Of a stretch of 64,000 bases of DNA, positions 1 to 11,400 are shown piece after piece (position 1 is the first letter of the stretch; each line of letters opens with the position of its first letter). This DNA is from Molossus alvarezi (taxonomy: Eukaryota > Chordata > Mammalia > Chiroptera > Molossidae). The translations under genes and the position numbers were made by a program. The stretch is from the NCBI GenBank assembly GCA_037176705.1, contig JBAWUJ010000077.1:62001-126000 (forward strand). The letters run 5' to 3'. Under the pieces are notes generated by a model. That model did no database searches. It was not told where the DNA came from and saw only the letters and a program-made list of their open reading frames with translations.

Positions 1-2049
1 TAGATAATTAATGGGCATGACAGCCTTCAAATCTGTATATATTGTAACTGAGACAAAAGCTCACAGCGTACCTGTGTGGTTTGGATGACAAAACAGTAAA
101 AAGATGAGCTACAAAGTGATTTCTTCTGTCCTCACTTTATATAATGAGAAAACACTCTACGAATGTAATAATAATAATCATAATAAGAATAATAAAAGAG
201 TCAGTCCAAATTTAGTACTGCTTGTGTGTAACTCAGGAGGTTGACTCTCATTTTCCTGAGACAGGTGCACTGGAAGAGTATGCAAACTTCTGGTTTTGTC
301 TGTTAGTGACGTTCAGTTTTATCCATGATCTGTAATAAGGAGCTTCTGTGGTAGGTAGATTGTGCACCAAAAACAAAAATAAAACTTACATTCCAAGAGG
401 ATTTTTTTTTATTGGGTCAAGAGATTTGATGAGACAACAGTGGTGCTCTTGTGTCAAAATTGCATCATTCTATTTAGTGTTGCTGCCTCTTCCAGGGTAG
501 TAGGTTTAGGCTTTATTTCTTGGGGTCAAAGTCCAAGAAATGAGCAAGAAGAGGTGAAGGAATGTCTTCAAATGGCATAGTCTATATTGCAGACGATGGG
601 CAGAACTGAGGCTGGATGCCTGCAGGAACATGAGCATCAGAGAGAATTCATCTGTGTCATGTTGAAAGTCAGTGAGCACAAGGGGATCCAGAACATGATG
701 GGGACGTCCTGAATGCCTGCTCCTTTATCCCTGAAGGTAAAGCACAGGGAGGTACTTGTGATGGATACTCGTATGCAAGAACTTAGGGAAGCAAAGATCA
801 CACATACATATTAAAACTTTATTCCAGTAGTTTCTGTGAATATATGTTTAAATCACCTAAAATTAAATTATTAGATAAATGAAAAGCAATTACCAATCAG
901 AATGTCAGTGAGCTTTATCAAATCATAGTGACAAATAGAACAATACTTGACCTAGCCTGGATGGAAGAGTTTTTGCCAGCAGAATTCCTTCAGAATCAAA
1001 CTCTTACATGTTCTCACCTTCTCCTTGTGTATAACCTGCCCTGTGCTACTGCCCATCCCAGGAGGCTGCTTCTACAGTCATGGGGAAGAGCAGCAGCACC
1101 ACAGACTTGAAAACCATATCACCGAGACATCTCGCCTTCTATGCAGACACCATACCCCGTGGAACCTCTCTCTCCCCCAGTGTAAAAAAAAATAACGTTA
1201 TATGGTTGATCCACATTTTGCTAAAGTCTATGTTAGTAAATTTACCACGGTGAAAAATTAAACCCTGAGGAAAGGGTTTCCTTAAGTCCCCTCTCCGAGG
1301 TTGTGAAATAAATGAAAATTTAAAAAAAATAATAAAATGTGAAACATTTTGAAAAAACAAAACAAAAAACAACCTCAATTGATAGTGGGTCATAATATTT
1401 ACTCAGCAGGGGACAGGCCTTACGGTCTCTTTTGGGGTAAGTTGACAATTACAAACATGTCACCTCATGTGTACATTGCAGATCATGGCACAGGCCAGCA
1501 GCACTCAGCCCTGGCCCTGTACATGCAAACTTCCCATCAGACCTCAAGGCAGCATCGCTCTCCCCAGTCTGTTCCCAGACTGACATCATTCATTCTGTTT
1601 CACCTTGATGTAGTTCCTGTAACTTTAAACCTAAATTCTTCTCGTCCTCTTCCCCAGGTGCAGGCAGTTCTCAGAAAACTTCAGAAAGATTATCTCAGAA
1701 AACTTCAGGAAGATTATCTCACTTTGCTTTTTACCTACAACATACATTTTTTTTGCTGTTTTTTTACCTCAACGTTCATTGAAAGTATATTCTACCAGAA
1801 AACCTTGCAGTTTATTTTTCATTCAACTTTGGAACAACTGTTATTGCAGTGACACTGAGTATTCTGAACTGCTGACTAGGCTATCTACTCAAGTTTAATT
1901 TTCTTTTAATCTTTTATACTTTTCACTGTGCTTTTTCTCAGATTAATACCTAAGTATTTTCTTTTTAATTTTTAATGTTCACATTTCTGAAGATGTCTCC
2001 CTTCACCCCACTTTGCCACCATCACCCACCAATAAAATAATACATGGCT
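1..2049. other. unassigned sequence, no gene recognised
   Basis: I see no convincing gene, SINE or young LINE in this stretch. It is AT-rich with short homopolymers, such as the T-run near 403-411, and an (AAT)-like patch near 168-196. Open frames at 928-1110 and 1349-1852 have no recognisable domain and biased, repeat-like composition, so I do not call them genes. A short direct repeat (core ATCTCAGAAAACTTCAG) lies near 1669-1720 and accounts for the repeated peptide in the 1349 frame. Confidence 0.5.
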
Positions 2050-2410
2050 GATAAACTAAGAGGAATTTTACCCATTGTGACAGCATGGTGAACATGGAGA
2101 ATATTATGCTAAGCCAAGTAAGCCAGTCAAAGAGAAATACTATATAATCTCTCTAATATGTGCAATGTGAAGAATAAAGAACTGATAAACAAGTGGAACC
2201 AGAAGCATGGATACATGAAACAATCTGGCCCATGCCCAAGGGTAGGATGTGAGAAGACTGGATTGAGAAAAAAAGAAAATTTGCTAACAAATATATATGC
2301 ATACCCCAGGGACAGGGACAAGAGATTGGAGAAGGTCAAGGGAGGAGTAGACAGGAGAGTAGTTGTTACACAGACTATTGCTGTTAATTTAAGAAATGTT
2401 GATAGTTATC
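2050..2410 (+). mobile_element. old LINE-1 3' end relic
   Basis: Text around 2090-2180 resembles the C-terminal end of LINE-1 ORF2 and the start of its 3' UTR: a gaatattatgctaag block is followed by an 'aagccag...aaatactatataatctc' block. It is much more diverged than the other LINE-1 copies in this window, so it is an old subfamily. Both ends are approximate. Confidence 0.6.
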
Positions 2411-2811
2411 TTCCAATATAGACAATTGAATTTACTCCACATGGGGTTTGTATCCCAAAATTCTGGATGAACCACTTACACAAAAGGTACTTCTTAGATA
2501 CTCCTCAACTCTGAGCTGTGTATGGCCTGGATGAACCAGTTTGACCTCCTGAGATGTCCCCATTGAGAAATCTTTATCCCTGATCTAGAAAATTCTGCTG
2601 ATAAAAACATGAACATAGTAAGAATTTTCAGCCATAAATCAATCTAATGGTTGAAATGAAGACAAGGATGTGACATTGTCAGAACTACTGGTCCAGGGGA
2701 AAGTAGGTGACATGAGGATCTGACAACATGAGCCATGGCTGACCTACATAGACTTGCCCAGGGACATCAGCAGTGGTAAGTGAAGTAGTTGCCAGCTAGA
2801 AGAGCAGAGGG
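2411..2811. other. unassigned sequence beside the V-lambda relic
   Basis: This is the 3' flank of the minus-strand V-lambda pseudogene. I see no repeat or coding signal in it. Confidence 0.4.
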
Positions 2812-2850
2812 AATTTTGGTTTTACTTCCTTGTGGGTTTGGAATTCTGTG
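2812..2850 (-). promoter_or_regulatory. relic 23-bp-spacer recombination signal sequence
   Basis: Read on the minus strand, the bases directly after the V-lambda exon are a heptamer-like CACAGAA (2844-2850; consensus CACAGTG), a spacer of exactly 23 bases (2821-2843), and a nonamer-like ACCAAAATT (2812-2820; consensus ACAAAAACC). The spacer class is the one expected for V-lambda genes. The heptamer differs from consensus at its last two bases and the nonamer at three, so it is probably inactive. Confidence 0.7.
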
Positions 2851-3160
2851 TCCATCTAAGAGGCACCACCCCATATATGACAATAATAGCCTCATCCTCA
2901 GGCTTCAGCCCCGTGATGTGCAGGACACCTGAATGAGTCAAGGCATCTTTGGATCCAGAGAAGCAGCTTGGGACCCTGGAGCTTTGGAACCTCTCTGAAT
3001 CCGATGGAATCCACCAGGGATCTGGGGGAGTACTCACTGTGTTCTGCTGGTACCAACTTTCAGCAAAGTCGCCAATGCTGAAGCCCATGCTCAAAGTGCC
3101 CTTGAACGTGCTTCTTGTTCTTGGAGATGAGCTGAGTCAGCACCTGCTGGGTGAGGAATC
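2851..3160 (-). pseudogene. immunoglobulin lambda variable pseudogene (IGLV5-like)
   Basis: V-lambda segments encode the variable domain of an antibody light chain after joining to a J-lambda. On the minus strand a splice acceptor (TTTTCAG, ending at 3161) is followed by a framework-1 piece reading QVLTQ. A CDR1 region follows that reads GFSIGDF, then WYQQ, then SRVPSCFSGSKDA, then GVLHITGLKPEDEA. This order and spacing fit the V-lambda fold, and the GFSIGDF and FSGSKDA text is closest to the human IGLV5 subgroup as I remember it. It is broken. The first framework cysteine is not seen, with glycine at its place. There is a frame change in framework 1, and four bases appear lost before the last cysteine, which pushes YYCHIWG out of frame and leads to a stop. 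The leader exon is not visible; the retroviral LTR lies where the leader intron should be. It could be part of an IGL locus or an isolated orphon. Confidence 0.85.
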
Positions 3161-3212
3161 CTGAAAACATGGGCACTTGTCAGAAATGGGGCAAGGATAA
3201 GAAATCACTTAT

Positions 3213-3524
3213 TGTCAGAAATGGGGCTGCAAGGGGGTTTTTGGCAGTGAGATACCCAAGGTAAGAAAAGCATGCAGAGCCAATATCAGGAGGGATCAGC
3301 ATATGGCAGCAGCTTCATTCAACACAGCTAATGGCTTTAATAGACTAGTGTGGGGGGATACTCGGCACCAGACCCTGCACAAGACAGTGCATGGTGCAGG
3401 TGTCCTAGGCTTTTGCTGTATCATCTTTATATAATGGTACCATGGTCTGCATCTGCACAGCCAGTTTCTGGATCATGTTCTAAACCATTCTCTATTCAAC
3501 AAGCCAGGTTTCTGGGCCCTGACA
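3213..3524 (-). repeat. endogenous retrovirus 3' LTR
   Basis: On the minus strand this 312-bp segment begins TGTCAGGG and ends TTTCTGACA, so its ends are short inverted repeats of the TG...CA type. A TATATAAAG-like box lies near 3425-3435 and an ATTAAA signal near 3336-3342. The env stop codon and a purine-rich, polypurine-tract-like patch (about 3525-3537) lie directly upstream, which is the normal 3' order env - PPT - LTR. The LTR was called from structure and not from family recognition. Confidence 0.65.
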
Positions 3525-3533
3525 CTCCACACT

Positions 3534-3860
3534 CTAGAGGCCAGGTTGTTGGGACTTGACCCACAAAGCATTTCCCTGTGCCCAGAGCCTACAACAGCAA
3601 TGCAGGCTACAGCACAGAATCATGAGACCTCCAGCAAGGCCAGCTAAACTCAGTAGGGACCATCTCCTGGAATTCCCCAACTTGGTCCACCATGGCATTA
3701 GGGGGTCTTCTTGGAGAGCTAGTATCACTGAAACTTCAGCATCGATTTCTTTCAAGGCTTTCTGTATCTGCTGCTGCTGGTCTGGGATATAAACACAGCA
3801 TTCAACATGCAAAAGGGCACAATTTCCTCCTTGTACCACAGTCTTGCAGTCTAAGGCCAT
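3534..3860 (-). pseudogene. endogenous retrovirus env, transmembrane-subunit C-terminal fragment
   Basis: This open stretch of 108 codons resembles the end of a gamma-type retroviral envelope transmembrane subunit. A CX6CC motif stands at residues 14-22. A charged helical stretch follows, then a Trp-containing membrane-proximal part (near residue 57), a hydrophobic membrane span (about residues 67-90) rich in Leu, Gly and Cys, and a short tail. The stop lies about 10 bases before the LTR. Everything upstream (surface subunit, fusion peptide, pol, gag) is missing because a LINE-1 3' end begins at about 3861. No intact envelope can be made. I cannot name the ERV family. Confidence 0.8.
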
Positions 3861-4410
3861 CCAGTGATCCCACTTCTAGGAATATACCCTAAGAAACCTG
3901 AAACACCAATTAGAAAGAATATATGTACCCCTATGTTCATAACAGCACTATTTGCAATAGCTAACATCTGGAAACAATTTAAGTGTCCATAAGTAGATGA
4001 GTGGATTACAAGCCTCTGGTACATATACACAATGGAGTACTATGCAGCTGTAAGAAAGATCTCTTATCCTTTGAGATGGCATGGAAGGACCTGGAGAATA
4101 TTATGCTAAGCAAAACAAGCCAAGCAGAGAAAAACAAATATCACATGATCTCACTTATTTGTGGAACATAATAAACTAAAAAATCTGCTGAACAAAATTA
4201 ACCCAGAGACATAAAGGTAGGGTACAGATTGACAAGCCTCAGAGGTGGGGAGTTTGAAGGGGAGAGATAAACTACAGAGCTTACATGTATGTATGCGTGA
4301 CCAATGAACATAGACAACAAAGCTAGGGAGAAGGAGAGGAGAATGTCAATGGGGGAAAACAAGAAACATCTTTAACAAAAACAAACAAATAAATAAATAA
4401 GTATTTTAAT
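3861..4410 (+). mobile_element. 5'-truncated LINE-1 3' end
   Basis: It starts within ORF2 (GATCCCACTTCTAGGAATAT near 3867), runs through the last codons (a CACAATGGAGTACTATGCAG block near 4029) and the G-rich 3' UTR, and ends in an A-rich (AAAT)n tail. It cuts the retroviral env fragment. Confidence 0.9.
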
Positions 4411-4474
4411 TAAAAACATTTAATATTTTACTAGTTTTGTAATTGATATTTTTATTAATTAATTTATGTTTTTA

Positions 4475-6805
4475 CAAATTTTTATTTTTCCTTCCACTGA
4501 CTCCATCCTAACAATCCTCACAGCCCCTCACTGCATTGTTGTCTATGTCCTTTGGTTATGTGTATATGCATATAAATTCTTTAGTTTATCACTTTCCTCC
4601 TTCCATCCCCCTCTTCTGAAGTTCATCAGTCTTAACCCTACTTCTATGTCTCTGGGTCTATTTTGTTCATCTGCTTATTTTGTACATTATATTCCACAAA
4701 TAAGTGAGATCATGTGGTATTTGTCTTTCTTTGATTGGCTTATTTTGCTTATGATAATACTCTCCAGGTCCCTTTATGTCATCTCACAGGATAAGAGATC
4801 TTTATTTCTTACAGCTTTATAGTAGTCTTTTGTGGGTATATACCACAGTTTTTTATCTACTGATGGACACTTGGGGTGTTTTCAGATCTTAGCTATTGTA
4901 AATAGTGCTGCTATGAACATAGGGGCACACATATTCTTTCTGATTGGTGTTTTAGGCTCCTCTGAATATATTTCTAGAAGTGGAATCTCTGGGTCAAATG
5001 GCAGTTCCATTTATATATTTTGAGGAAACACCATATTGTTTTCCAAAGCAGCTGCTTCACTCTGAATCCCCACCAGCAGTGTACTTTTTCCCACATCCTC
5101 ATCAGCACTTGTTTGAAGAATTTTTGCTGGCAGCCATTCTATCAGGTGTGAGGTAATATCTAATAGTTATTTTAATTTGCATCTGTCTGATGATTAGTGA
5201 TTGTTAGCATTATGTTGTATGTTTCTTGGCCATTTGTATGTCTTGTTTGGAGAACCATCTATTCATATCCTCTGCCCATTTTTTATTAGATTATTTGTCT
5301 TTCTATTGTTGAGTTGTATGAGTACTTTATATATTTTGATATTAACCCCTTTTTGCTGTATTCTTGGCAAATGTTCTCCCCAAGAGTGGGTTCCCTTTTT
5401 ATTTTGATGCTGGTTTCCTTTGCCATTCAGAAGCTTTTTAGTTTGATGTAGCACCATTTTTTCCCTCTGTTTTTCTTTCCCTAGATGAACAGTGAGTGAA
5501 AATTTTTATCTATTCATAATAACGGTTTATGCTTTTATTTATTTGCATCATCTTCATTTTTTTTCAGTATCTTATAATTTTCTGAGTACACGTATTTTAC
5601 ATCTTTGGTTATATTTATTTGTAGGTATTTTATTTTGTTGATGCAATTGTGAAATGAGTTTGTTTTTTTAGCTTCCCCTCTGATAGTTCATGATTGATGT
5701 ATAACAATAAAACTGGTTCCTGGGTATCCATTTTGTAATGTGCTACTGCATTAAGTTCTTTTATCAGTTTCAGTGGGTATTTGGTGAAATCCTTTGAGTT
5801 CTTTACATACAGTATTATGTCATCTGCAAATAATAACAGTTTTACTTCTTCCTTTCTAATATGAATGCTTGTTATTTATTCTTTTTATTTAATTGATGTG
5901 GCTACAACTTTAGTCCTATGTTGAACAAGAGTGGTAAAAGCAGCCATCCCTGTCTTGTTCCTGATTTTCAGATAAATACTTCTACTTTGTTTCCCATTGA
6001 GTATAATATTGGCTGTGTGTATGTCATATATGCCTTTATTATCTTGAGGTATGTTCCCTCTATTCTCACTTTTTTGAGAGTTTTTTTTTTCATTAATGAG
6101 TGCTAGATATTGTTAAATGAATTCCTGCATGCATTCATATGATCATGTAATTTTTATGTTTATATTATGTATCACATTTACTGATATTGAAATATTGTAC
6201 CAAACTTGCATTCCCAGAATAAATCTCACTTGATCACAGGGTATGATCTTTTTAATAAATTTCTGAATCCAGTTTTTTGATATTTTATATGCATGTTCAT
6301 CAAAAATATTAGCCCATAATTTTCTTTATTTCTAGTATCTTTATCTGATTTTAGAATTAGGATAATGCTGATATCATAAAATGTGCTTGGCATTATTCAC
6401 TTGTCTTTAATTTTTTTTTAATAATTTGAGAAGGACAGGTACTAGTGTTTAAATGTTTGATAAATTTTACCTGTGAGACCATCCAGTGCAGGATTCTGTT
6501 GTTGGAAGTTTTTTTGTTTGTTTCATAACTGTTTCAATTTTATTAGTACTAACCAGTCTATTTAGATTTTCTGCTTTTTCTTGATGAGTTTTGGAAGATT
6601 GCATGCTTCTAGGAATATATCCATTTTGTTCAGGTTGTTCAATTTCCCAGCCTACATTTGTTTGTAATATTTTCTCACAACCCTTTGTATTATTGTGCAG
6701 TTGATTGTTACTTCTCCTCTTTCATTTCTGATTTTATTTATTTGAATACATTTTTTTTCTTGATAAGTCTGGATAATGGTTACTGTCAATCTTGCCTATC
6801 ATTTT
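4475..6805 (-). mobile_element. antisense LINE-1 with internal deletion
   Basis: Read on the minus strand this is LINE-1 ORF2 followed by its 3' UTR. The RT-domain FADD region is recognisable near 5820 (tcatctgcaaata on the plus strand) and the C-terminal zinc-knuckle and tail region at about 4690-5450. Around 5465-5530 the text jumps from the C-terminal part straight to the RT palm/thumb part, so roughly 700 bases of ORF2 are absent; alternatively two separate relics abut here. No long frame survives. Confidence 0.8.
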
Positions 6806-7015
6806 TTTAAGTTAATATATATTTTATTTAATCTAATATATCCGAAATATTGTTATTGTGCTCTATAACATAAAAATTATTAATACAATGTTTTACATTG
6901 GTTTTTGAACCAATTCTTCAAAATTCGGTGTGCATTTTACACTTATAGCATGTCTCAGTGCAGACTAACCACATTTGAATTGCCAGTGGCCTTTGGCTAC
7001 CACATTGGACACCTG
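6806..7015. mobile_element. old hAT/MER-type DNA-transposon-like relic
   Basis: The stretch has the wording of a widespread mammalian interspersed repeat: a tattttatttaatctaatatat block, a ggtgtgcattttacactta block, then a ccacatttgaattg...ggctaccacattggacac block. I believe it is a hAT-type nonautonomous element but cannot name the family from memory. Confidence 0.45.
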
Positions 7016-7545
7016 CTCTAACCAATGCCCTGATATTTGTTTCCACCCTCACATTCACCTCATGTTTCTTTTACGGTTGGCGCAGGAAGCACACAGCACC
7101 TCTCTACCAAAGTCAGAGCTGCTCATTCTCAACATTCTACATGTTGAGCATGCAGAAAAGGGGATGAACAAAAACTTAAAGAAATCAGTCTCTTCCTAAA
7201 ATAATCTGTATTGGGTCAATCATTTCCCTCTTTCCCTTTTGTATTCTAATACATTTGGAAGATTTTTCTTTGTTTTAATTTTTTAATAACTACTCTTACA
7301 TTTTTAAGATCCATAAAGGTTGTAGTAAAAACTGAAGTTAGAATATTTCTTTAATATTAATTTTAATTAACATTAATAGATTTTAGCAATCATATATATT
7401 TACAGAAAAATACATCAATTTCTTAACTCATTTATTGCATCTTATGAAACCTGTGCTGTTAGGAAAATGTAAAATTACAGGTTAATTTCTTTCATAAACA
7501 GATAAAAACAAAACCTAAACCATGTATTAGCAAGAACAAATTCAG
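7016..7545. other. unassigned AT-rich sequence
   Basis: I see no gene or repeat. The open frame at 6975-7199 overlaps the preceding repeat and has no domain. Confidence 0.4.
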
Positions 7546-7745
7546 GCCTGGTCAGTGTTGTTCAGTGGTTGACCATCATCCCATGCACCAAAAGGTTGCT
7601 GGTTCAATTCCCAGTCAAAGCACATGCCCGGCTCCATCCCCAGTGGGGGCGTCCAGGATGCAGCCAATTGATGTTTCCTTTCTGGCCTCCTCAGTCTCCT
7701 TTATGACCTCCTGTTTTGTGCATTCTTTTTATTTTATTTTATTTT
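7546..7745 (+). repeat. older bat tRNA-derived SINE
   Basis: The order is that of an old Ves-related SINE: CCTGGTCAGTGTTGTTCAGTG, then a B-box-like GGTTGCTGGTTCAATTCCC, then a CAGTCAAAGCACATGCCC block, and a T-rich (TTTTA)n end. It differs strongly from the young Ves copies elsewhere in the window. Confidence 0.75.
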
Positions 7746-7810
7746 AACGTTTACTATGCTAGAATGCGCACAGTACTGACCATGAACATCCTTCATTAAG
7801 TAATTACAGA

Positions 7811-9933
7811 ATTTTTTTTAAATTTTTATTGTTGAATGTATTACAAATATTCTTCATTTGTCCCCCATTGACCCCTCCTCCCCACTCCTGCCCCTTCCTG
7901 CCTTTTCTAACACTGTTGTCTGTGTCCATTGGTTACATATAAGTTTTTTGGTTTATTTCCCCCCCCCAACTCCCTTTCCTCTGATGTTTGTCAGTCTAGC
8001 AACCAATTTGTATTTCTTAATCCCTTCACCTTTTTCACCCATTTTCCCAACTCCCCTTCCATCTGGCACCAAAAAAATGTTCTCTGTATCTATGAGAATG
8101 TTTCTGTTCTGCTTGTTCATTTTGTTTGTAGATTCAATTGCCGAGATATATGTATTCATTGCCTTTTTGTTTTTTCATATATTTTATCTTTTTCTTCAAA
8201 AAGACACTTCAACATTTCACATAATAACAGTTTGGTGGTGATGAACTCCTTTAACCTTTTCTTGTCTGAGAAAGTCTTTATATGGCCCTTGATTCTAAAT
8301 GACAGCTTTGCAGGATAGAGTAATCTTGGTTGTAGGTTCTTGCTTTTCATCACTCTGAATTTTTCTTGCCACTCCCTTCTGGCCTGCAAAGTTTCTTTTG
8401 AGAAATCAGCTGACAATCTAATGGGAACTCCCTTGTAGGTAACTAACTGCTTTTCTCTTGCTGCTTTTAAGATTCTCTCTTTGTCTTGAACCTTTTACAT
8501 TTTGATGATGATGTGCCTTGGTGTGGACCTCTTGGGGTTCATCTTGTTTGGGCCTCTCTGTACTTCCTGGACTTGTATGTCTGTTTCCTTCACCAAGTTA
8601 GGGAATTTTTCTGCCATTGTTGTTTCAAATAGATTTTTATTATTTTGTTCTCTCTCTTCTTTTTCTGGTATCCCCAAATACGAATGTTGGCTCGCTTGAG
8701 GTTGTCCCAGAGGCTCCTTATGCTCTTCTCATTTTTGTGGATTATTTTTTCTTTTTGCTGTTCTGATTGGGTGTTTTTTTGCTTCCTTATATTCCAAATC
8801 GATGGTTTGCTTTTTGGCTTTACATACCCTACTATTGAATCTGTGTAAATTATTCTTTATTTCAGTTAATGCCTCCTTCATTTCTGACTGTGCATCCATA
8901 ATTTCTGACTGGTCAATTTTATGCTCTTGAGGCCCTCACTAAGTTCACTGAGGTTCTCACTAAGTTCATTGAGCATCCTTATAAGCAGTACTGAGAACTC
9001 AGAATCCATTAGGTTGCTTATCTACATTTCGCTTAGTTCTTTTCCTGGGGTTTTGTTCTGTTCTTTTATTTGGGACCTATTTCTTTGTTACTTCATTTTG
9101 GCTGCCTCCCTGTGTTTGTTTCTATGTATTACTTAATGAGAGGTATGGGGCTAGCTGAGACCAGATGCTGCTTATTTGAAGGAATTTAGGAAAACCTGAA
9201 GCAGGGTCCAAGACAGGCCAATCCTATGATTAAGCAAATGGCAACAGCTCAGGTGGGCCTGAAAGTTGGGTGGGGCGGGGCCTCAGGGAAATGCCAGGGC
9301 AGGGCAACCAGTCAAGTGCTGGAGTTCCAGATATGGCAACTGTCTGCTGCCTCAGGGCAGGGGTCATTAAAGAAACAAAGGCCTCTGACAGCACATTTGT
9401 CCCAGAAAAAGCCCCCTCTCCAGCCCTTGCTCCAATGCCAAACTGCTCAGTTCTTTTCTGTATGCCTCTGATGCACCTTGAGCTGCCTCCCCCAAGCCCA
9501 GAGGGAGAGAGTCCAATAAGTCTGTGCACAGGCCCTTTAAGAGGAGCTGCCTGGGGCTCCAGCTGACTCAGCCTCTCTGAGCCTCAGTTCCCACTGGTTG
9601 TTCCAGCCAGAGGTTATGGGGATTATTTTCCTGGCACTGGAACCCTGAGCAGGGCACCTAGTGTGGGAGGAGGAGCCCTCAGGGAGGATCTTCCCAGCCT
9701 AGGTGTCCTGATTTTTATCTGCCACATGTGGTGTGGAACCAGCCTGTTCGCCTCCATCGCTTTTACCAGTCTTGATGTGGCTGCTTATTTAATTCTGTAG
9801 TGTTGGACTTCCATTCAGCTTGATTTCAGGCAGTTTTGAATCGTGGTTGTTTTGTAGTTTAGTTGTGACTTTTATTGGTTGTTGGGGGACACGATGCCAT
9901 GTTTACCTACCTGCCATCTTGACCAGAAGTCCA
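7811..9933 (-). mobile_element. near full-length HAL1 (half-LINE, ORF1 only)
   Basis: Read on the minus strand this is a 5' UTR (begins GGACTTCTGGTCAAGATGGC at about 9931), one broken LINE-1-type ORF1 and a 3' UTR with an A-rich end at about 7811, with no ORF2 between them. That is the known design of HAL1 elements, which must borrow LINE-1 reverse transcriptase. It is flanked by a perfect 10-bp duplication, TAATTACAGA (7801-7810 and 9934-9943), so about 2.1 kb is the complete insertion and not a deletion relic. A second copy with the same order lies at 32519-35977. Confidence 0.85.
8156..9135 (-). pseudogene. HAL1 ORF1 (broken RNA-binding protein)
   Basis: LINE-1-type ORF1 encodes a trimeric coiled-coil RNA-binding protein that packages the element RNA. 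Pieces readable on the minus strand are an RRM-region fragment (8495-8677, reading FPNLVKETDIQVQEVQRGP) and a C-terminal domain fragment (8156-8416, reading LQARREWQEKFRVMKSKNLQ and LLYPAKLSFRI). The coiled-coil N-terminal part lies above about 8700 and is interrupted by stops and frame changes. No functional product is expected. Confidence 0.75.
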
Positions 9934-9943
9934 TAATTACAGA

Positions 9944-11218
9944 TCTTGAGATGTGTGTGGGGGTGGATGACTTTCAACATTTTCCTATTAATTATGGTAT
10001 TTGATGGAATTTTTGTCATTGTATGGGATCAAATTTAGGAAGTTCTCTTAATTCACTTTAAGTTTTTCTTCTGAAAGAAAAATTAAATTTTAACAGATAC
10101 TGTCTCTAGTTATTGAGATAATCATCTGTCATTTTTATTCTGTTATTGGACTACATTGACTTGTTTCAATATTTAAATCTAATGCAAATTTCTGAAATAA
10201 GCCACTATTATTTTTTATGTGCAATACTAAATTTTTGTTTCTTTGTTGTTTTAAATATCTCTTTAATTGATTTTAGAGAGAGAAGAAGGGAGAAGAAGAG
10301 AGAGATAGAAACACCCATGAGAGAGAAAAATCTTGCTTATCTTTTAAAATAACCAGCTCTGGGTTTCATCGATCTATTGAATTACATAGTCGCAACTTCA
10401 TTTATTTCTGCTTTGGTTTTTATTATTATTTTTTTTCTTTTACTCATTTTGAGCTGTGTTTGTTCTCCCTTTTCTATTTTGTTTCAATCAAAATTATATT
10501 ATTTGTTTCAATTTTTTTTTTTGTTTCTTGAAGTAGGCATCTAATTTTATTAATTTTCCTCATAGGACTGCTTTTGCTGTATCCCATAAATTTGGGGTTT
10601 TTGTTTTCTTATTGTCATATGTTTCTAGGTATCTTTTAATTGTTTTTTTTTTAATCTCTTTGTTAACCCATCCATCATTTAGTAGCATATTATTTAGCTT
10701 CTGTGACCTTGTGCATTTTGTAATTTTCATTTGGCTTTGTTTTAGTGCTATAAGTAATCATTATTGTTGTAAATTGTGTATAACACAAAATTTATCACTT
10801 TTACCACATTTACGTATACAATTCAGTAGCATTAAGTACATTGCCATGTGACATTATCACCACCATCCATCTCCAGAACATCTTTTATTTTTTGCTTCTT
10901 ATTGTTTTTTCATAAATTTTTATTAAATATATTATGACCGTGGTTCATAAAATTAATTATTTTCAGGTATATGCTGTTCTATAATACAGCACCTGTGTGC
11001 CAGTTTACTTCTTTTGATTGGTTTCTAGTTTTATACCAATATGGTCAGAGAATATATTTGATGTAATTACAATCTTCTTAAATGTACTGACACTTATTTT
11101 GTGTCCTAACATGTGGTCCATCTTAAAAAATGTCCCATTGGCACTTGAAAAAAAATGCATATTCTGCTGCTTTAGTATAAAAAGTCATTTTATCAGTGTA
11201 CCATATACCAAAATGTTG
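9944..11218 (-). mobile_element. old antisense LINE-1 ORF2 relic
   Basis: The part from about 10340 to 11200 matches antisense LINE-1 ORF2: aaccagctctgggtttcat near 10350, ctgcttttgctgtatcccat near 10568, and tatggtcagagaatatat near 11040. A different old repeat appears inserted at about 10735-10880 (the 'acaattcagtagcattaagtacat' type). A fragment near 10258-10325 rich in AGAGAG resembles a SINE end. It may be the upstream continuation of the antisense LINE-1 at 4475-6805. Confidence 0.65.
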
Positions 11219-11400
11219 TGGATTTAATTTCTGATCAGGGCACACATCTAGGTTGTGGGTTCAACCCCAAGTCAGGACACATGTGGAAGACAACCGATCA
11301 ATGTTTCTGTCTGACATTGGTTTATGTCTGACATTCAGAGGTTTTATATCTGTTTCAAATCAATACATATATCCTCAGGTGAAAATTAAAAAAAACAAAA
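11219..11400 (+). repeat. truncated older bat SINE
   Basis: Blocks shared with older bat SINEs are ATCTAGGTTGTGGGTTCAAC, a CCAAGTCAGGACACATGTG block, GATCAATGTTTCTGTCTGAC and the tail ATATATCCTCAGGTG. The tRNA-like head is missing. The same SINE, with its head, is at 58828-59045, so it predates the duplication that copied this region. Confidence 0.75.
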
